Assembly: GCF_019448085.1 (NCBI RefSeq)
Contig: NZ_JAGFNZ010000002.1
Span: 806,001 to 870,000 of the forward strand
DNA: 64,000 nt
Direction: 5' to 3'
DNA from: Caproiciproducens faecalis
Lineage (GTDB): Bacteria > Bacillota > Clostridia > Oscillospirales > Acutalibacteraceae
Both the position numbers and the translations under genes were made by a program. How positions within the stretch are numbered: position 1 is the first letter of the stretch; each line of letters begins with the position of its first letter. Below are positions 8,268 through 16,191 of the stretch, one piece after another. The notes below the pieces were generated by a model. The model saw nothing but the letters and a program-made list of their open reading frames with translations, ran no database searches and was not told the origin of the DNA.

Positions 8268-8757
8268 GATAAATTCCTCCTTTAGATAATTTCCATATAG
8301 AATAGAATTTGTCTACCTGAGTCAATTATACATCATGAACCGTGCCTGTGCAAGAAATCACCCAATATTTCTTCCATAAAATGGGACCTGCGGTCGGCAC
8401 GATGGAAGGAGTCAATCATAACTGTCTGAAAGCATCGCCGCTAGTAAGGGTTAATCGTCAGCTTTGCACTCAGGCCGGGCAGGCCCCAACTTTCGGTCTT
8501 GTCCGAAAGTTGGCAAAGTACGCGCAGGGGGATTTTGAATTCCCGGCGGGAGGGTTCCATAAAATCCCCCTGCACCCCCAAGTATCCCCAAGGTACCTCT
8601 ATGCGACAAAAAACCGATGTGGTTTTCATTGACGGAGGGATAAGGAGTCAGTCACGCAAACTGTCTGAGAGCGTCGCCGTAGGCGCTTCCTGACCGGCAG
8701 GTCCGCTTGCTGACCGCATGGTCCGCGACGGAAGGAGTCTCTGCGAGCCTCAGTTTA
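8268..8757. other. Intergenic region, rubrerythrin promoter side plus structured element
   Basis: About 490 bases with no convincing gene. The part next to rbr is AT-rich (8285-8340) and must carry its promoter. The rest is dominated by the repeat described at 8407-8678. Short frames on either strand there look accidental. Confidence 0.6.
8407..8678. repeat. Structured intergenic element bounded by imperfect direct repeats
   Basis: Two copies of an approximately 35-base unit (AAGGAGTC, then ACTGTCTGA and AGCRTCGCC) lie at 8407-8438 and 8642-8678 in the same orientation. Between them are two hairpins: CCAACTTTCGG with a six-base loop at 8486-8513, and GCAGGGGGATTTT with a 24-base loop at 8524-8573. 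A pair of direct repeats around hairpins suggests a small mobile or dispersed element rather than a gene. No transposase is present. Confidence 0.55.
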
Positions 8758-9852
8758 TTAGACGTTGAACCGGAACAGAACAATATCTCCGTCCTTCATA
8801 ACATATTCCTTGCCTTCTGACCGAACCAATCCCTTTTCCTTTGCGGCGGCCATGGTACCGCATGCCATCAGGTCGTCAAACGCGACCACTTCGGCGCGTA
8901 TAAAGCCGCGCTCAAAGTCGGTGTGGATTTTACCGGCGGCCTGCGGCGCCTTGGTTCCCTTTTTGATTGTCCACGCGCGCACCTCAGGCTGTCCCGCCGT
9001 CAGGTAGGAAATCAGCCCCAGCAGGCTGTAGCACTCGTTAATGAGGCGGTCAAGTCCGGATTCCTGCAAACCCATGTCGGAAAGGAACAGTTCCTTTTCG
9101 TCTTTGTCCATATTGCTGATTTCCGCTTCAATTTCCGCGCAGATGGGCAGAACACCCGCGTGTTCGCTGTCGGCAATCTCTTTGACTATTTTAAAATACG
9201 GGTTATTTTCAATACCGCCCTTGAAATCGTCCTCGCTGACATTGGCGGCGTAAATCACCGGTTTGTTGGTCAGAAGGGATACGGAGCTCAAAAGCTCGGC
9301 TTCTTCGTCGGTGCACTCCACGCTGCGCGCGGATTTACCGGCGTCAAGCGTTTCCCTGACCCTCACAAAGAAATCGTATTCCGCCTGATATTTCTTGTCG
9401 GCCTTAATCATCTTCTGCGTTTTGTCAATCCGTCGGTCCAAAACCTCCATATCAGAGAGAATCAGTTCCAGATTGATCGTCTCAATATCCCGCTTCGGGT
9501 CGATGCTTCCCTCCACATGGATGATGTCGTCGTTGACAAAGCAGCGCACCACATGCACAATCGCGTCCGACTCACGGATATTGGCAAGGAATTTATTTCC
9601 AAGTCCTTCTCCCTTGCTCGCGCCGCGCACCAGACCGGCAATGTCCATAAACTCAATGGTGGCGGGGGTGTATTTTTCCGGGTTATACATTTCCGCCAGC
9701 TTGTCCAGCCGTTTGTCCGGCACCGCAACCACGCCCACGTTGGGTTCAATGGTGCAGAACGGATAGTTCGCGGACTGTGCGCCCGCGTTTGTAATCGCGT
9801 TGAAAAGGGTGCTTTTGCCGACATTCGGCAGTCCAACAATACCAAGCTTCAT
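8758..9852 (-). CDS. ychF: Redox-regulated ATPase/GTP-binding protein YchF
   Basis: A 364-residue OBG-family P-loop protein. The Walker A is [15 protein letters not shown] at residue 6, with switch motifs [19 protein letters not shown] around residue 70. The nucleotide-specificity motif reads NVSED instead of NKxD, as in other YchF proteins, which prefer ATP. The C-terminal TGS-like domain ends in [15 protein letters not shown]. YchF binds ribosomes and is linked to stress responses. It stands as a single gene upstream of the structured element at 8.4-8.7 kb and is transcribed in the same direction as tex. Confidence 0.96.
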   Translation of the reverse strand: MKLGIVGLPNVGKSTLFNAITNAGAQSANYPFCTIEPNVGVVAVPDKRLDKLAEMYNPEKYTPATIEFMDIAGLVRGASKGEGLGNKFLANIRESDAIVHVVRCFVNDDIIHVEGSIDPKRDIETINLELILSDMEVLDRRIDKTQKMIKADKKYQAEYDFFVRVRETLDAGKSARSVECTDEEAELLSSVSLLTNKPVIYAANVSEDDFKGGIENNPYFKIVKEIADSEHAGVLPICAEIEAEISNMDKDEKELFLSDMGLQESGLDRLINECYSLLGLISYLTAGQPEVRAWTIKKGTKAPQAAGKIHTDFERGFIRAEVVAFDDLMACGTMAAAKEKGLVRSEGKEYVMKDGDIVLFRFNV

Positions 9853-9937
9853 ATTTTAATTCCCTCTTTATTTTCATTATTCATGATTTATTATAAAGGT
9901 TCGTATCTCCCGATGCAAGGAGATTCCCCCTGTTTTT

Positions 9938-12100
9938 CTATTTTGCCGCTTCCTCGCTCTTCATGGTCAGGGCAATCCGCTTTTTCGCGGTATCCACGGA
10001 CAGAACGCGCACCTTCACTACATCTCCGACCTTCAGCACTTCGCTCGGATGTTTGATGAATTTGTCGCAGATCTGCGAAATATGGACAAGGCCGTCCTGA
10101 TGCACGCCGATATCCACAAACGCGCCGAAATCGATCACGTTGCGCACCGTGCCGGAAAGCTCCATGCCGGGCTTCAAATCCTCCATGCTCAGCACGTCGG
10201 TGCGCAGCAGGGGAGCGGGCAGCTCGTCACGCGGGTCGCGGCCCGGGCGCAGAAGCTCGGTAACAATGTCGCTCAGCGTTGGTACGCCGATACCCAGCTT
10301 CTGGGCGGCTGCGGCCGTCCCGATTTTTTCGACCCGGCCCTTCAGGTCGCCGATCCCGTTCTTTTTCAGACTGTTCATATCATAGTCGCACAGGGAAAGC
10401 AGCGCTTTCGCCGCGTCGTACGATTCGGGATGAACGGCGGTATTGTCCAGAATATTTTTACTCTCCGCCACGCGTAGGAAGCCCGCGCACTGCTCAAAGG
10501 CTTTCGGCCCCAGCTTCGGAACCTTTTTCAGCTCGCTGCGGGAATGGAACGCTCCGTTTTCTTCGCGGTACGCCACAATATTTTTCGATACCGCCGCGGA
10601 AATCCCGGCGATTTTTTCCAGCAGGGACGGCGAGGCCGTGTTCAAATCAACGCCCACGGTGTTCACGCAGTCCTCGACGACGCCGCCCAGCGCCTCGTCC
10701 AGCTGCTTTTTCGGCATATCGTGCTGGTACTGCCCCACACCGATGGCTTTCGGGTCGATTTTGACCAGCTCGGCCAGCGGGTCCTGCAGCCGCCGTGCGA
10801 TGGAAACCGCACTGCGCAGGGTAACGTCGAACTCCGGGAACTCCTGCGCGGCAAGCTTGCTCGCGGAGTAGACCGATGCGCCTGCCTCGCTGACCACCAT
10901 ATAGGAAACCCCGCTGTGCAGGCCCTTTATTACGTCTGCCGCGAACATTTCCGTTTCCTTGGAAGCCGTACCGTTTCCGATGGCGATCACTTCCACCTTA
11001 TATTTTAAAATCAAATTGGCAATGGCCTTTTTCGCTTCCTCCACCTTTGCCTGAGAATGGGTGGGGTAAATCACGCCGGTGTCCAGCACGCGGCCGGTCG
11101 GGTCAACCACGGCGACCTTGCAGCCCGTGCGGTACCCGGGATCAAGCCCCATGGCCACGCGGTTTTTGACCGGTGGCTGCATCAAAAGCTGGCGCAGATT
11201 GACGGAAAAGACCTTGATGGCCGATTCCGCCGCCGCTTCGGTCAGGGCGTTTCGGATTTCGCGCTCAATAGAGGGGAAAATCAGACGGTCGTAGGCATCT
11301 TCCCCGGCCTGCCGCACTGCCTCCGTACAGGGACTGTTTTCCTTCACACTCGTAGAGTAGACAATGTTCAGCCCTTTCAGGCGGTCAAGCTCCACGCTGA
11401 CTTTCAGAAATTCTTCCCGCTCGCCGCGGTCGATGGCCAGCACCCTGTGCCCGGCGATCTTCGCCGCAGGCTGGCGGAAGTCATAGTACTGCGCGTAAAC
11501 GGAATCCTCGTCCGGCTTCGCCGCTTTGGAAACCACTTCTCCCTGCGCCATGGCGACCACGCGCAGACGTTTGCGGATACCCGCGTCGTCGGAAATACGT
11601 TCGGCAATAATGTCCAGCGCGCCCGCGAGCGCGTCCTCCGGCGTTTCCACTCCCAGCTCCACGTTGACGTAGCTTTCCGCCAGGTCAATCGGGTACGCGG
11701 AATCCTTTTTCTGCTCAAAGATCGTATCCGCAAGCGGCTCAAGACCCTTTGCCTTTGCCACGGACGCGCGCGTTTTGCGCTTGGGGCGGAACGGGCGGTA
11801 AATATCGTCGATTTCAGAGAGCGATACCGCTGCGGCAAGCGCGGCGGCAATTTCCTCCGTCATGCATTCGGCGGCGGTAATGAGTCCTGTGACTTCTTCC
11901 CTGCGCTTCTGCAGCGCGCGCAAATACTCCAGCCGCTCCGAAATTTCGCGCAGCATCTGGTCGTCCAGCGAGCCATGCGCCTCCTTGCGGTAACGCGCAA
12001 TAAACGGGATGGTATTTCCCTCGTCGATCAGTTCAATGACCTTCTCTACCTGCCATTGCTGTAAATGAAACTGTTCCGCGATCAATAACGCAAAATCCAT
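9938..12100 (-). CDS. tex: Transcription accessory protein Tex (S1 RNA-binding)
   Basis: A 720-residue Tex/YdcI homologue. It has the N-terminal helical domain (NTIPFIARYRKEAHGSLDD), the YqgF-like nuclease fold (AMGLDPGYRTGCKVAVVD), tandem helix-hairpin-helix motifs (LLEKIAGISAAVSKNIVAY) and a C-terminal S1 domain (GTVRNVIDFGAFVDIGVHQDG). It binds nucleic acid and affects transcription and elongation complex turnover. The frame stays open to 12511, but GGAGG ahead of the ATG at 12100 and the family N-terminus MDFALLIAEQFHL mark the true start; the extra part only shadows the next gene. 23 bases separate it from the acyltransferase gene. Confidence 0.93.
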   Translation of the reverse strand: MDFALLIAEQFHLQQWQVEKVIELIDEGNTIPFIARYRKEAHGSLDDQMLREISERLEYLRALQKRREEVTGLITAAECMTEEIAAALAAAVSLSEIDDIYRPFRPKRKTRASVAKAKGLEPLADTIFEQKKDSAYPIDLAESYVNVELGVETPEDALAGALDIIAERISDDAGIRKRLRVVAMAQGEVVSKAAKPDEDSVYAQYYDFRQPAAKIAGHRVLAIDRGEREEFLKVSVELDRLKGLNIVYSTSVKENSPCTEAVRQAGEDAYDRLIFPSIEREIRNALTEAAAESAIKVFSVNLRQLLMQPPVKNRVAMGLDPGYRTGCKVAVVDPTGRVLDTGVIYPTHSQAKVEEAKKAIANLILKYKVEVIAIGNGTASKETEMFAADVIKGLHSGVSYMVVSEAGASVYSASKLAAQEFPEFDVTLRSAVSIARRLQDPLAELVKIDPKAIGVGQYQHDMPKKQLDEALGGVVEDCVNTVGVDLNTASPSLLEKIAGISAAVSKNIVAYREENGAFHSRSELKKVPKLGPKAFEQCAGFLRVAESKNILDNTAVHPESYDAAKALLSLCDYDMNSLKKNGIGDLKGRVEKIGTAAAAQKLGIGVPTLSDIVTELLRPGRDPRDELPAPLLRTDVLSMEDLKPGMELSGTVRNVIDFGAFVDIGVHQDGLVHISQICDKFIKHPSEVLKVGDVVKVRVLSVDTAKKRIALTMKSEEAAK

Positions 12101-12123
12101 AATATCCTCCGAAAATGTAAAAT

Positions 12124-12906
12124 TCAGTTGTAAATCCGCTGCACAACAGCGGAAATGACATAACATACACCGTAAATCACCGGCTGGTGAACCACATAAA
12201 TAATCAGCGCGTACCGTCCCAGCCAGGAAAAGAACGGTACACGGGAACGGTACATAAACTGCGGGAACCGCTCCTGCGCGGCAAGCTTGCCCAGAAAGGT
12301 GCCCGCCGCAAAGACAAACATCCACGGGAAAAGCGGAAAATAGTCCGCGCTGCGGAACGTATCGCTGTACATTCCCAGCGGCGCCAGCCAGTCGGTATGG
12401 TAAAGAGCCGGGGACATCGACAGCCCCCACTCCGGGGAAAGGCCGAGGTATCCTCTGGAAATCCCACGGGTCAAAAGGAACAGCAGCGCGCACACCGCAA
12501 CCGCCGCCCACGAAAAGCGGAACCGGTCGGCGACCGGTTTGAGCAGCCCGTAAAGAATCATGCAGACCGACAGGAAATGCAGAATCCCAAACACAATCAT
12601 CTCTTCCGGCACCACAAAATACGTTGCCAGCGTCACCAGAAGCGCGACCCCCAGCAGCTTGAACCCGCGCGCCAGATTGGAGTGCGACAGGTTAGAGGAA
12701 ATGCCGGAAATCAGCATAAACAGCCCGGCGTAAAAAGGCTCCGCGGGCATAAAAAAGTTCAGCAGGATCAGCCCTGCCTTCAGGTTGTAAAGATACGCGA
12801 GCGTGTAGAACCCATGGTAAAACACCATGCAGAACACCGCAAAACCGCGCAGCTCATCCATAAAATAAATCCGTCTGCGCCCTGTGCTTTTCATTTGATT
12901 CGGCAT
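12124..12906 (-). CDS. Membrane acyltransferase, DUF1624/HGSNAT-like
   Basis: A 260-residue integral membrane protein of the heparan-alpha-glucosaminide N-acetyltransferase-like (DUF1624) family. RRIYFMDELRGFAVFCMVFYHGFY at the N-terminus has the family Asp-Arg motif followed by the first span, and about seven hydrophobic segments follow. Near the end WLGRYALIIYVVHQPVIYG is the classic closing helix. Members transfer acyl groups across the membrane onto sugars. The start at 12906 follows AAGGTG; further upstream the frame has no family similarity. The substrate is unknown. Confidence 0.8.
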   Translation of the reverse strand: MPNQMKSTGRRRIYFMDELRGFAVFCMVFYHGFYTLAYLYNLKAGLILLNFFMPAEPFYAGLFMLISGISSNLSHSNLARGFKLLGVALLVTLATYFVVPEEMIVFGILHFLSVCMILYGLLKPVADRFRFSWAAVAVCALLFLLTRGISRGYLGLSPEWGLSMSPALYHTDWLAPLGMYSDTFRSADYFPLFPWMFVFAAGTFLGKLAAQERFPQFMYRSRVPFFSWLGRYALIIYVVHQPVIYGVCYVISAVVQRIYN

Positions 12907-13114
12907 TGGTTCACCTTCCGATTTTTGATTTTTGGGAAATCGGCGTTTCGCATAGGAATGAAACGGATATCCGCTGAAAGTTCTATATTTATAAAATCGC
13001 GGGAACATGTTATAATAAAAACAATATCGCACAGTACGGTTTTCAGCCGTATGGAATTGGGCCGCTGAGAAACCGCTTATCTTATATTATATCATGGTAC
13101 AGGAGGAAATTTCA

Positions 13115-13498
13115 ATGAAAGAGACAAAATTGACCCGCGAATACACGGTCACGGAAGAGATGCTCGCCGTAAACGTCGGCAGCGGCAGCGTCCGTGTTCT
13201 CGCCACCCCAATGGTCGCCGCTTTTTTTGAGGGAACGGCAGCACAGCTGGCCCAGATTTCCCTTGAGGAAATCTACACCACCGTCGGTTCCGTGATTACG
13301 GTGAACCACCTGAGCCCCACCGCACTGGGCTGCAAAGTAACGGTCACAGCGGAACTGACCGAAGTGGACGGCAGGGTTTACCGCTTTCAGCTGGAGGCGC
13401 ACGACAACGCCGGTCTGATCGCGACCGGAACTCATGAGCGTGTCAGCGTAAAAAAAGAAACTTTCGCGGCAAAAGCGGAAGAAAGAAAAAACAGATAA
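13115..13498 (+). CDS. Thioesterase, FlK-like hotdog fold
   Basis: A 127-residue single hotdog-domain protein. TREYTVTEEMLAVNVGSGSVRVLATP, then TVGSVITVNHLSPTALGCKVTVTA, matches the fluoroacetyl-CoA thioesterase (FlK)-like family, including the Thr and His of the active-site region. It probably hydrolyses a short acyl-CoA in the cytoplasm; true fluoroacetyl-CoA specificity is not implied. AGGAGGAAA before the ATG at 13115 fixes the start. It is followed 12 bases later by a HAD phosphatase, so they likely form an operon. It diverges from the acyltransferase gene. Confidence 0.85.
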   Translation: MKETKLTREYTVTEEMLAVNVGSGSVRVLATPMVAAFFEGTAAQLAQISLEEIYTTVGSVITVNHLSPTALGCKVTVTAELTEVDGRVYRFQLEAHDNAGLIATGTHERVSVKKETFAAKAEERKNR

Positions 13499-13510
13499 GG
13501 CAGGATGATA

Positions 13511-14170
13511 ATGAAACCTAATTATGATCTGATTATTTTTGATCTGGACGGCACACTGACCAATTCCGAACCCGGCATCACCAGCGGTGTGAAATACGCG
13601 CTTGAAAAAATGGGACAGCCTGTTCCGGACATTTCCATACTGCGCAAGTTTATTGGCCCGCCGCAATGGGAAAGCTTTGAAAAATACTGCGGGCTGACGC
13701 AGGAACAGACCTCGCAGGCGGTCGAGTATTACCGTGAGATATACAACAAGACCGGGGCGTTTGAAAACAAGCCCTACCCCGGCATGCTCGATTTTTTAGA
13801 GGAGCTTCGTGCAAACGGTGCCACACTCGCCGTAGCAACCACAAAGCCCGCCAAGATTACCTACCGTGTGTTGGATTATTTTGATATGACAAAATATTTT
13901 GCGCATATTTCCGGCCCGGACGACTCCGAGCGCAATGGGGACAAGAGTATTCTGATTAATTCCTGTCTGAACGCCTGCCATGTGGAGCCGACCCGCGCCG
14001 TCATGATCGGCGACACCGTGTACGACACCCGTGGTGCAAAAGGCGCAGGAACCAACTTTATCGGTGTACTGTACGGCTTTGGAACCAAAGAGGATATGCA
14101 GGCACAAGGCGGCGAGGTTTTTGCCCGCGACATTGACGAGCTTAGGAGCCTGCTGCTGAAGGATTCCTGA
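13511..14170 (+). CDS. HAD hydrolase, phosphoglycolate phosphatase-like
   Basis: A 219-residue HAD subfamily IA phosphatase. Motif I is IIFDLDGTLTNSEPG with the nucleophile Asp, motif II is AVATTKPAKI, and motif IV is MIGDTVYDTRGAKGAG. The helical cap lies between residues 16 and 80. It resembles Gph/PpaX enzymes that act on small phosphates such as phosphoglycolate or pyrophosphate; the substrate cannot be decided. The ATG at 13511 has AGG six bases upstream; another ATG two codons earlier is possible. It ends shortly before the promoter of the riboswitch unit. Confidence 0.85.
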   Translation: MKPNYDLIIFDLDGTLTNSEPGITSGVKYALEKMGQPVPDISILRKFIGPPQWESFEKYCGLTQEQTSQAVEYYREIYNKTGAFENKPYPGMLDFLEELRANGATLAVATTKPAKITYRVLDYFDMTKYFAHISGPDDSERNGDKSILINSCLNACHVEPTRAVMIGDTVYDTRGAKGAGTNFIGVLYGFGTKEDMQAQGGEVFARDIDELRSLLLKDS

Positions 14171-14186
14171 ATCCGGCGGAATTTCC

Positions 14187-14215
14187 TTGACAAACCCGGG
14201 GTTTTAGGGTATGCT
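14187..14215 (+). promoter_or_regulatory. Sigma-A promoter of the TPP riboswitch-thiT unit
   Basis: TTGACA and TATGCT separated by 17 bases, just ahead of the aptamer. Transcription should begin about ten bases upstream of the first riboswitch stem. Confidence 0.7.
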
Positions 14216-14233
14216 GAATAAACGAACTGAATA

Positions 14234-14326
14234 TTCAGGGGCGCTGAGTAACCTCGGCTGAGATGAAACGAATTGACGTTTATGTCCCTTAAACCTGATC
14301 TGGATAATGCCAGCGTAGGAACGATG
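14234..14326 (+). ncRNA. TPP (THI-box) riboswitch
   Basis: The conserved thiamine pyrophosphate aptamer is present: GGGGCGCTGAGTAACC leads to the CTGAGA pyrimidine-sensing core at 14258, then ACCTGATC at 14293 and GGATAATGCCAGCGTAGGAA at 14302. Binding of thiamine pyrophosphate should favour the terminator hairpin that follows at 14332. It controls the thiamine transporter gene thiT. Confidence 0.95.
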
Positions 14327-14331
14327 ATTTT

Positions 14332-14361
14332 AACGCTCTGTGGCATCACAGAGCGTTTTTA
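14332..14361 (+). terminator. Riboswitch expression-platform terminator
   Basis: AACGCTCTGTG pairs with CACAGAGCGTT around a GCAT loop and is followed by T-rich sequence. It lies between the TPP aptamer and thiT, so it is the likely on/off element. Confidence 0.85.
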
Positions 14362-14419
14362 TTTTCCTTCAGGTAATTTTTTATTTTCAGTTCCATATAA
14401 TTCATCTGGAGGGTAATTT

Positions 14420-14989
14420 ATGAAAAAGAACACGACCGTCATCCTTGTGGAATGCGCTCTCATGATCGCTATGTCCACCGTACTGAGCATGTTCAAAATC
14501 TTCGAGCTGCCGCAGGGCGGCGCCGTCACCTGCGCAAGCATGGTGCCGCTGGTGCTGGTTTCCTACCGGCACGGGCTGAAATGGGGCATTTCCACCGCGT
14601 TTGCGCACAGCCTGCTGCAAATGATTATTCAGTTTAACGCTCCGCCGGCAAATTCTTTCGGCGCTTTTGTCGCCGTCATCCTGTTGGACTATGTCCTCGC
14701 GTTTACCGTGCTGGGTTCCGCCGCCTTTTTCGGCAAGCCGTTCAAAAGCAGAGCCGTCAGCGTGGCCGTGGGTTCTGTGGCCGTCACCTTTCTGCGGTTT
14801 ATCTGCAGCTTTTTGTCCGGCATCCTGATTTGGGGCAGCTACGCGCCGGAAGGCACCCCGGTCTGGATTTACTCTTTGACTTACAACGGCAGCTACATGC
14901 TTCCGGAAGCGGTCATTACCGCCGTTGTCGCGGTCATTTTAATCCGTGTTCTTGACCGTGTAGAACACCGCGCTCCCCGTAACGCCTAA
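14420..14989 (+). CDS. thiT: Energy-coupled thiamine transporter S component ThiT
   Basis: A 189-residue membrane protein with six predicted helices. MIAMSTVLSMFKIFELPQGG followed by SMVPLVLVSYRHG, and WGSYAPEGTPVWIYSLTYNGSYMLPE near the end are typical of ThiT, the thiamine-binding S subunit of ECF transporters. It sits in the cytoplasmic membrane and needs the shared EcfAA'T module, which is not in this window. Location directly after a TPP riboswitch and its terminator confirms thiamine as substrate. CTGGAGGGTAATTT stands before the ATG. Confidence 0.95.
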   Translation: MKKNTTVILVECALMIAMSTVLSMFKIFELPQGGAVTCASMVPLVLVSYRHGLKWGISTAFAHSLLQMIIQFNAPPANSFGAFVAVILLDYVLAFTVLGSAAFFGKPFKSRAVSVAVGSVAVTFLRFICSFLSGILIWGSYAPEGTPVWIYSLTYNGSYMLPEAVITAVVAVILIRVLDRVEHRAPRNA

Positions 14990-15016
14990 TCAAACAGGAT
15001 TTTCTGAATAAAAAGG

Positions 15017-15055
15017 AAAGCATGAAGCGCGGAACTCCGCCTTCATGCTTTTTTT
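15017..15055 (+). terminator. Terminator after thiT
   Basis: AAAGCATGAAG and its complement CTTCATGCTTT enclose an inner GCG/CGC pair, and seven T end the hairpin (some of them in the stem). It closes the thiT transcript. Confidence 0.8.
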
Positions 15056-15119
15056 AACCATACGGGAATATTTTTGTGGCATACTATTCCACAGAATTGC
15101 GAAACGAGGCGGCCATCCG

Positions 15120-15950
15120 ATGACCATTTTACGAACGGGAACCAAAAAGAAAAAATCCGGCCCCCCGCCGGAAATTACCGCTTCCGACCTGCCTGAAATG
15201 GCAAGTCCCAAGCTCCGGGACCGGCTTTTGGGCGGAGCTGTGCTTCTTGCTGCCACGGGGCTGTTCCTCTGGTTCACGGTAACCCTTTGCCGGCCGCTTC
15301 TTTTGCTGATCCGCGACCCCTCCCGGTTCCAGAGCTTTATCCGCGGCCGGGGCGCGCTGGGCTATGCCTTGTTTCTGGGCATCCAGATTCTGCAGGGCTT
15401 TCTCCCCATCCCGCTGGAGCTGACCGCCATTGCGGGCGGGTACGCCTTCGGCCGGGTGCAGGGCACCCTTTTGACCCTCTGCTCCGTGGTGATTTCCACC
15501 ACCATTATTTTTTACTTCACCAAAATATTCGGCCACCGGCTGATCGGCCTGTTTTTCACCCCCGCTCAGCAGAAACACATCCGTACCCTGCGCAGCCCGA
15601 AATCCCGCAGCGCTTTTTACTGGGTTGTTTTCCTGATTCCCGGTATGCCCAAGCGGCTGTTTGTGTTTTCCGCCGGATTGGTGCCGCAGGATTTTCGCAG
15701 ATTTCTGCTCATTTCCACCCTTGCGCGCGTTCCGTCCCTGCTGGCCTGCTCTTTCGGGGGCTGGGCGCTCTTCAGCGGCAATTACACGCAGGCCGCCGTC
15801 CTCTTTTCGGCGGTTGCAATTCTCAGTACAGCTGGCTATTTCCTGTATCGCACCGTTTCTTCCCGAACCGGGAAAAATAGAAAACAGTCGCTTTCTCCAA
15901 AAAATTCTGCCCGCCGAGCCACAAAAATGGCAGATAAGAAAAAATTTTGA
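15120..15950 (+). CDS. VTT-domain (DedA/TVP38-like) membrane protein
   Basis: A 276-residue integral membrane protein. After a basic N-terminus the first span is about residues 37-65. The VTT (SNARE-associated Golgi) domain follows with GYALFLGIQILQGFLPIPLELTAIAGGYAFG, which has the family's proline and Glu/Gly pattern, and FLIPGMPKRLFVFSAGL. Family members handle lipid or small-molecule transfer across the membrane. The ATG at 15120 has only a weak GAGGCGG site and the frame stays open upstream to 15045 inside the thiT terminator. The C-terminal 25 residues are strongly basic. Confidence 0.8.
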   Translation: MTILRTGTKKKKSGPPPEITASDLPEMASPKLRDRLLGGAVLLAATGLFLWFTVTLCRPLLLLIRDPSRFQSFIRGRGALGYALFLGIQILQGFLPIPLELTAIAGGYAFGRVQGTLLTLCSVVISTTIIFYFTKIFGHRLIGLFFTPAQQKHIRTLRSPKSRSAFYWVVFLIPGMPKRLFVFSAGLVPQDFRRFLLISTLARVPSLLACSFGGWALFSGNYTQAAVLFSAVAILSTAGYFLYRTVSSRTGKNRKQSLSPKNSARRATKMADKKKF

Positions 15951-15977
15951 TTTATCAGTTTAAATTGCTAAAATGCC

Positions 15978-16006
15978 TTGACTCATACCGGCAAAAAACA
16001 TATAAT
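15978..16006 (+). promoter_or_regulatory. Near-consensus sigma-A promoter of the ilv operon
   Basis: TTGACT and a perfect TATAAT are separated by 17 bases. The predicted start is about 180 bases ahead of ilvB, leaving a long leader filled by the repeat at 16052. No T-box signature (AGGGTGGnACCGCG) is present in that leader. Confidence 0.8.
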
Positions 16007-16051
16007 AATAGGAATACATCGGGCGTTGGAATCGTGCCAAGCCGCATTCTT

Positions 16052-16146
16052 CGCCTCCCTCCGTGAGGGAGGTGGCGCGCCCGGCGCGACGAAGGGAGTA
16101 ACTCCCCCAGTCAGGCTTCACCTGCCAGCCCCCTCGAGGAGGGGGC
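16052..16146. repeat. GC-rich inverted-repeat element in the ilvB leader
   Basis: CCTCCCTC-CGT-GAGGGAGG near the left and CCCCCTC-GA-GGAGGGGG near the right form two hairpins, with GGCGCGCCCGGCGCG between them. The text is of a type I recall as dispersed many times in Ruminococcaceae and Lachnospiraceae genomes. It falls wholly in the predicted 5' leader of ilvB. Confidence 0.6.
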
Positions 16147-16191
16147 CCATTCGGAGCCGCTGCAATGAATAAATGATAGAGGTGACTGTTT

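Noticed and set aside
8342-8693. Short open frames on both strands near the rubrerythrin promoter
   Set aside because: They lie within a structured repeat, lack ribosome sites and read as translated hairpins.
8923-12064. Long plus-strand frames (about 377 and 335 codons) over ychF and tex
   Set aside because: They mirror well-identified genes in an opposite frame and have no protein signature.
12101-12511. 137-codon N-terminal extension of Tex
   Set aside because: A GGAGG site and the family N-terminus fix the start at 12100; the extra part overlaps the acyltransferase gene.
16007-16191. T-box riboswitch ahead of ilvB
   Set aside because: No T-box sequence or specifier-loop pattern was seen; the leader consists of repeat hairpins.
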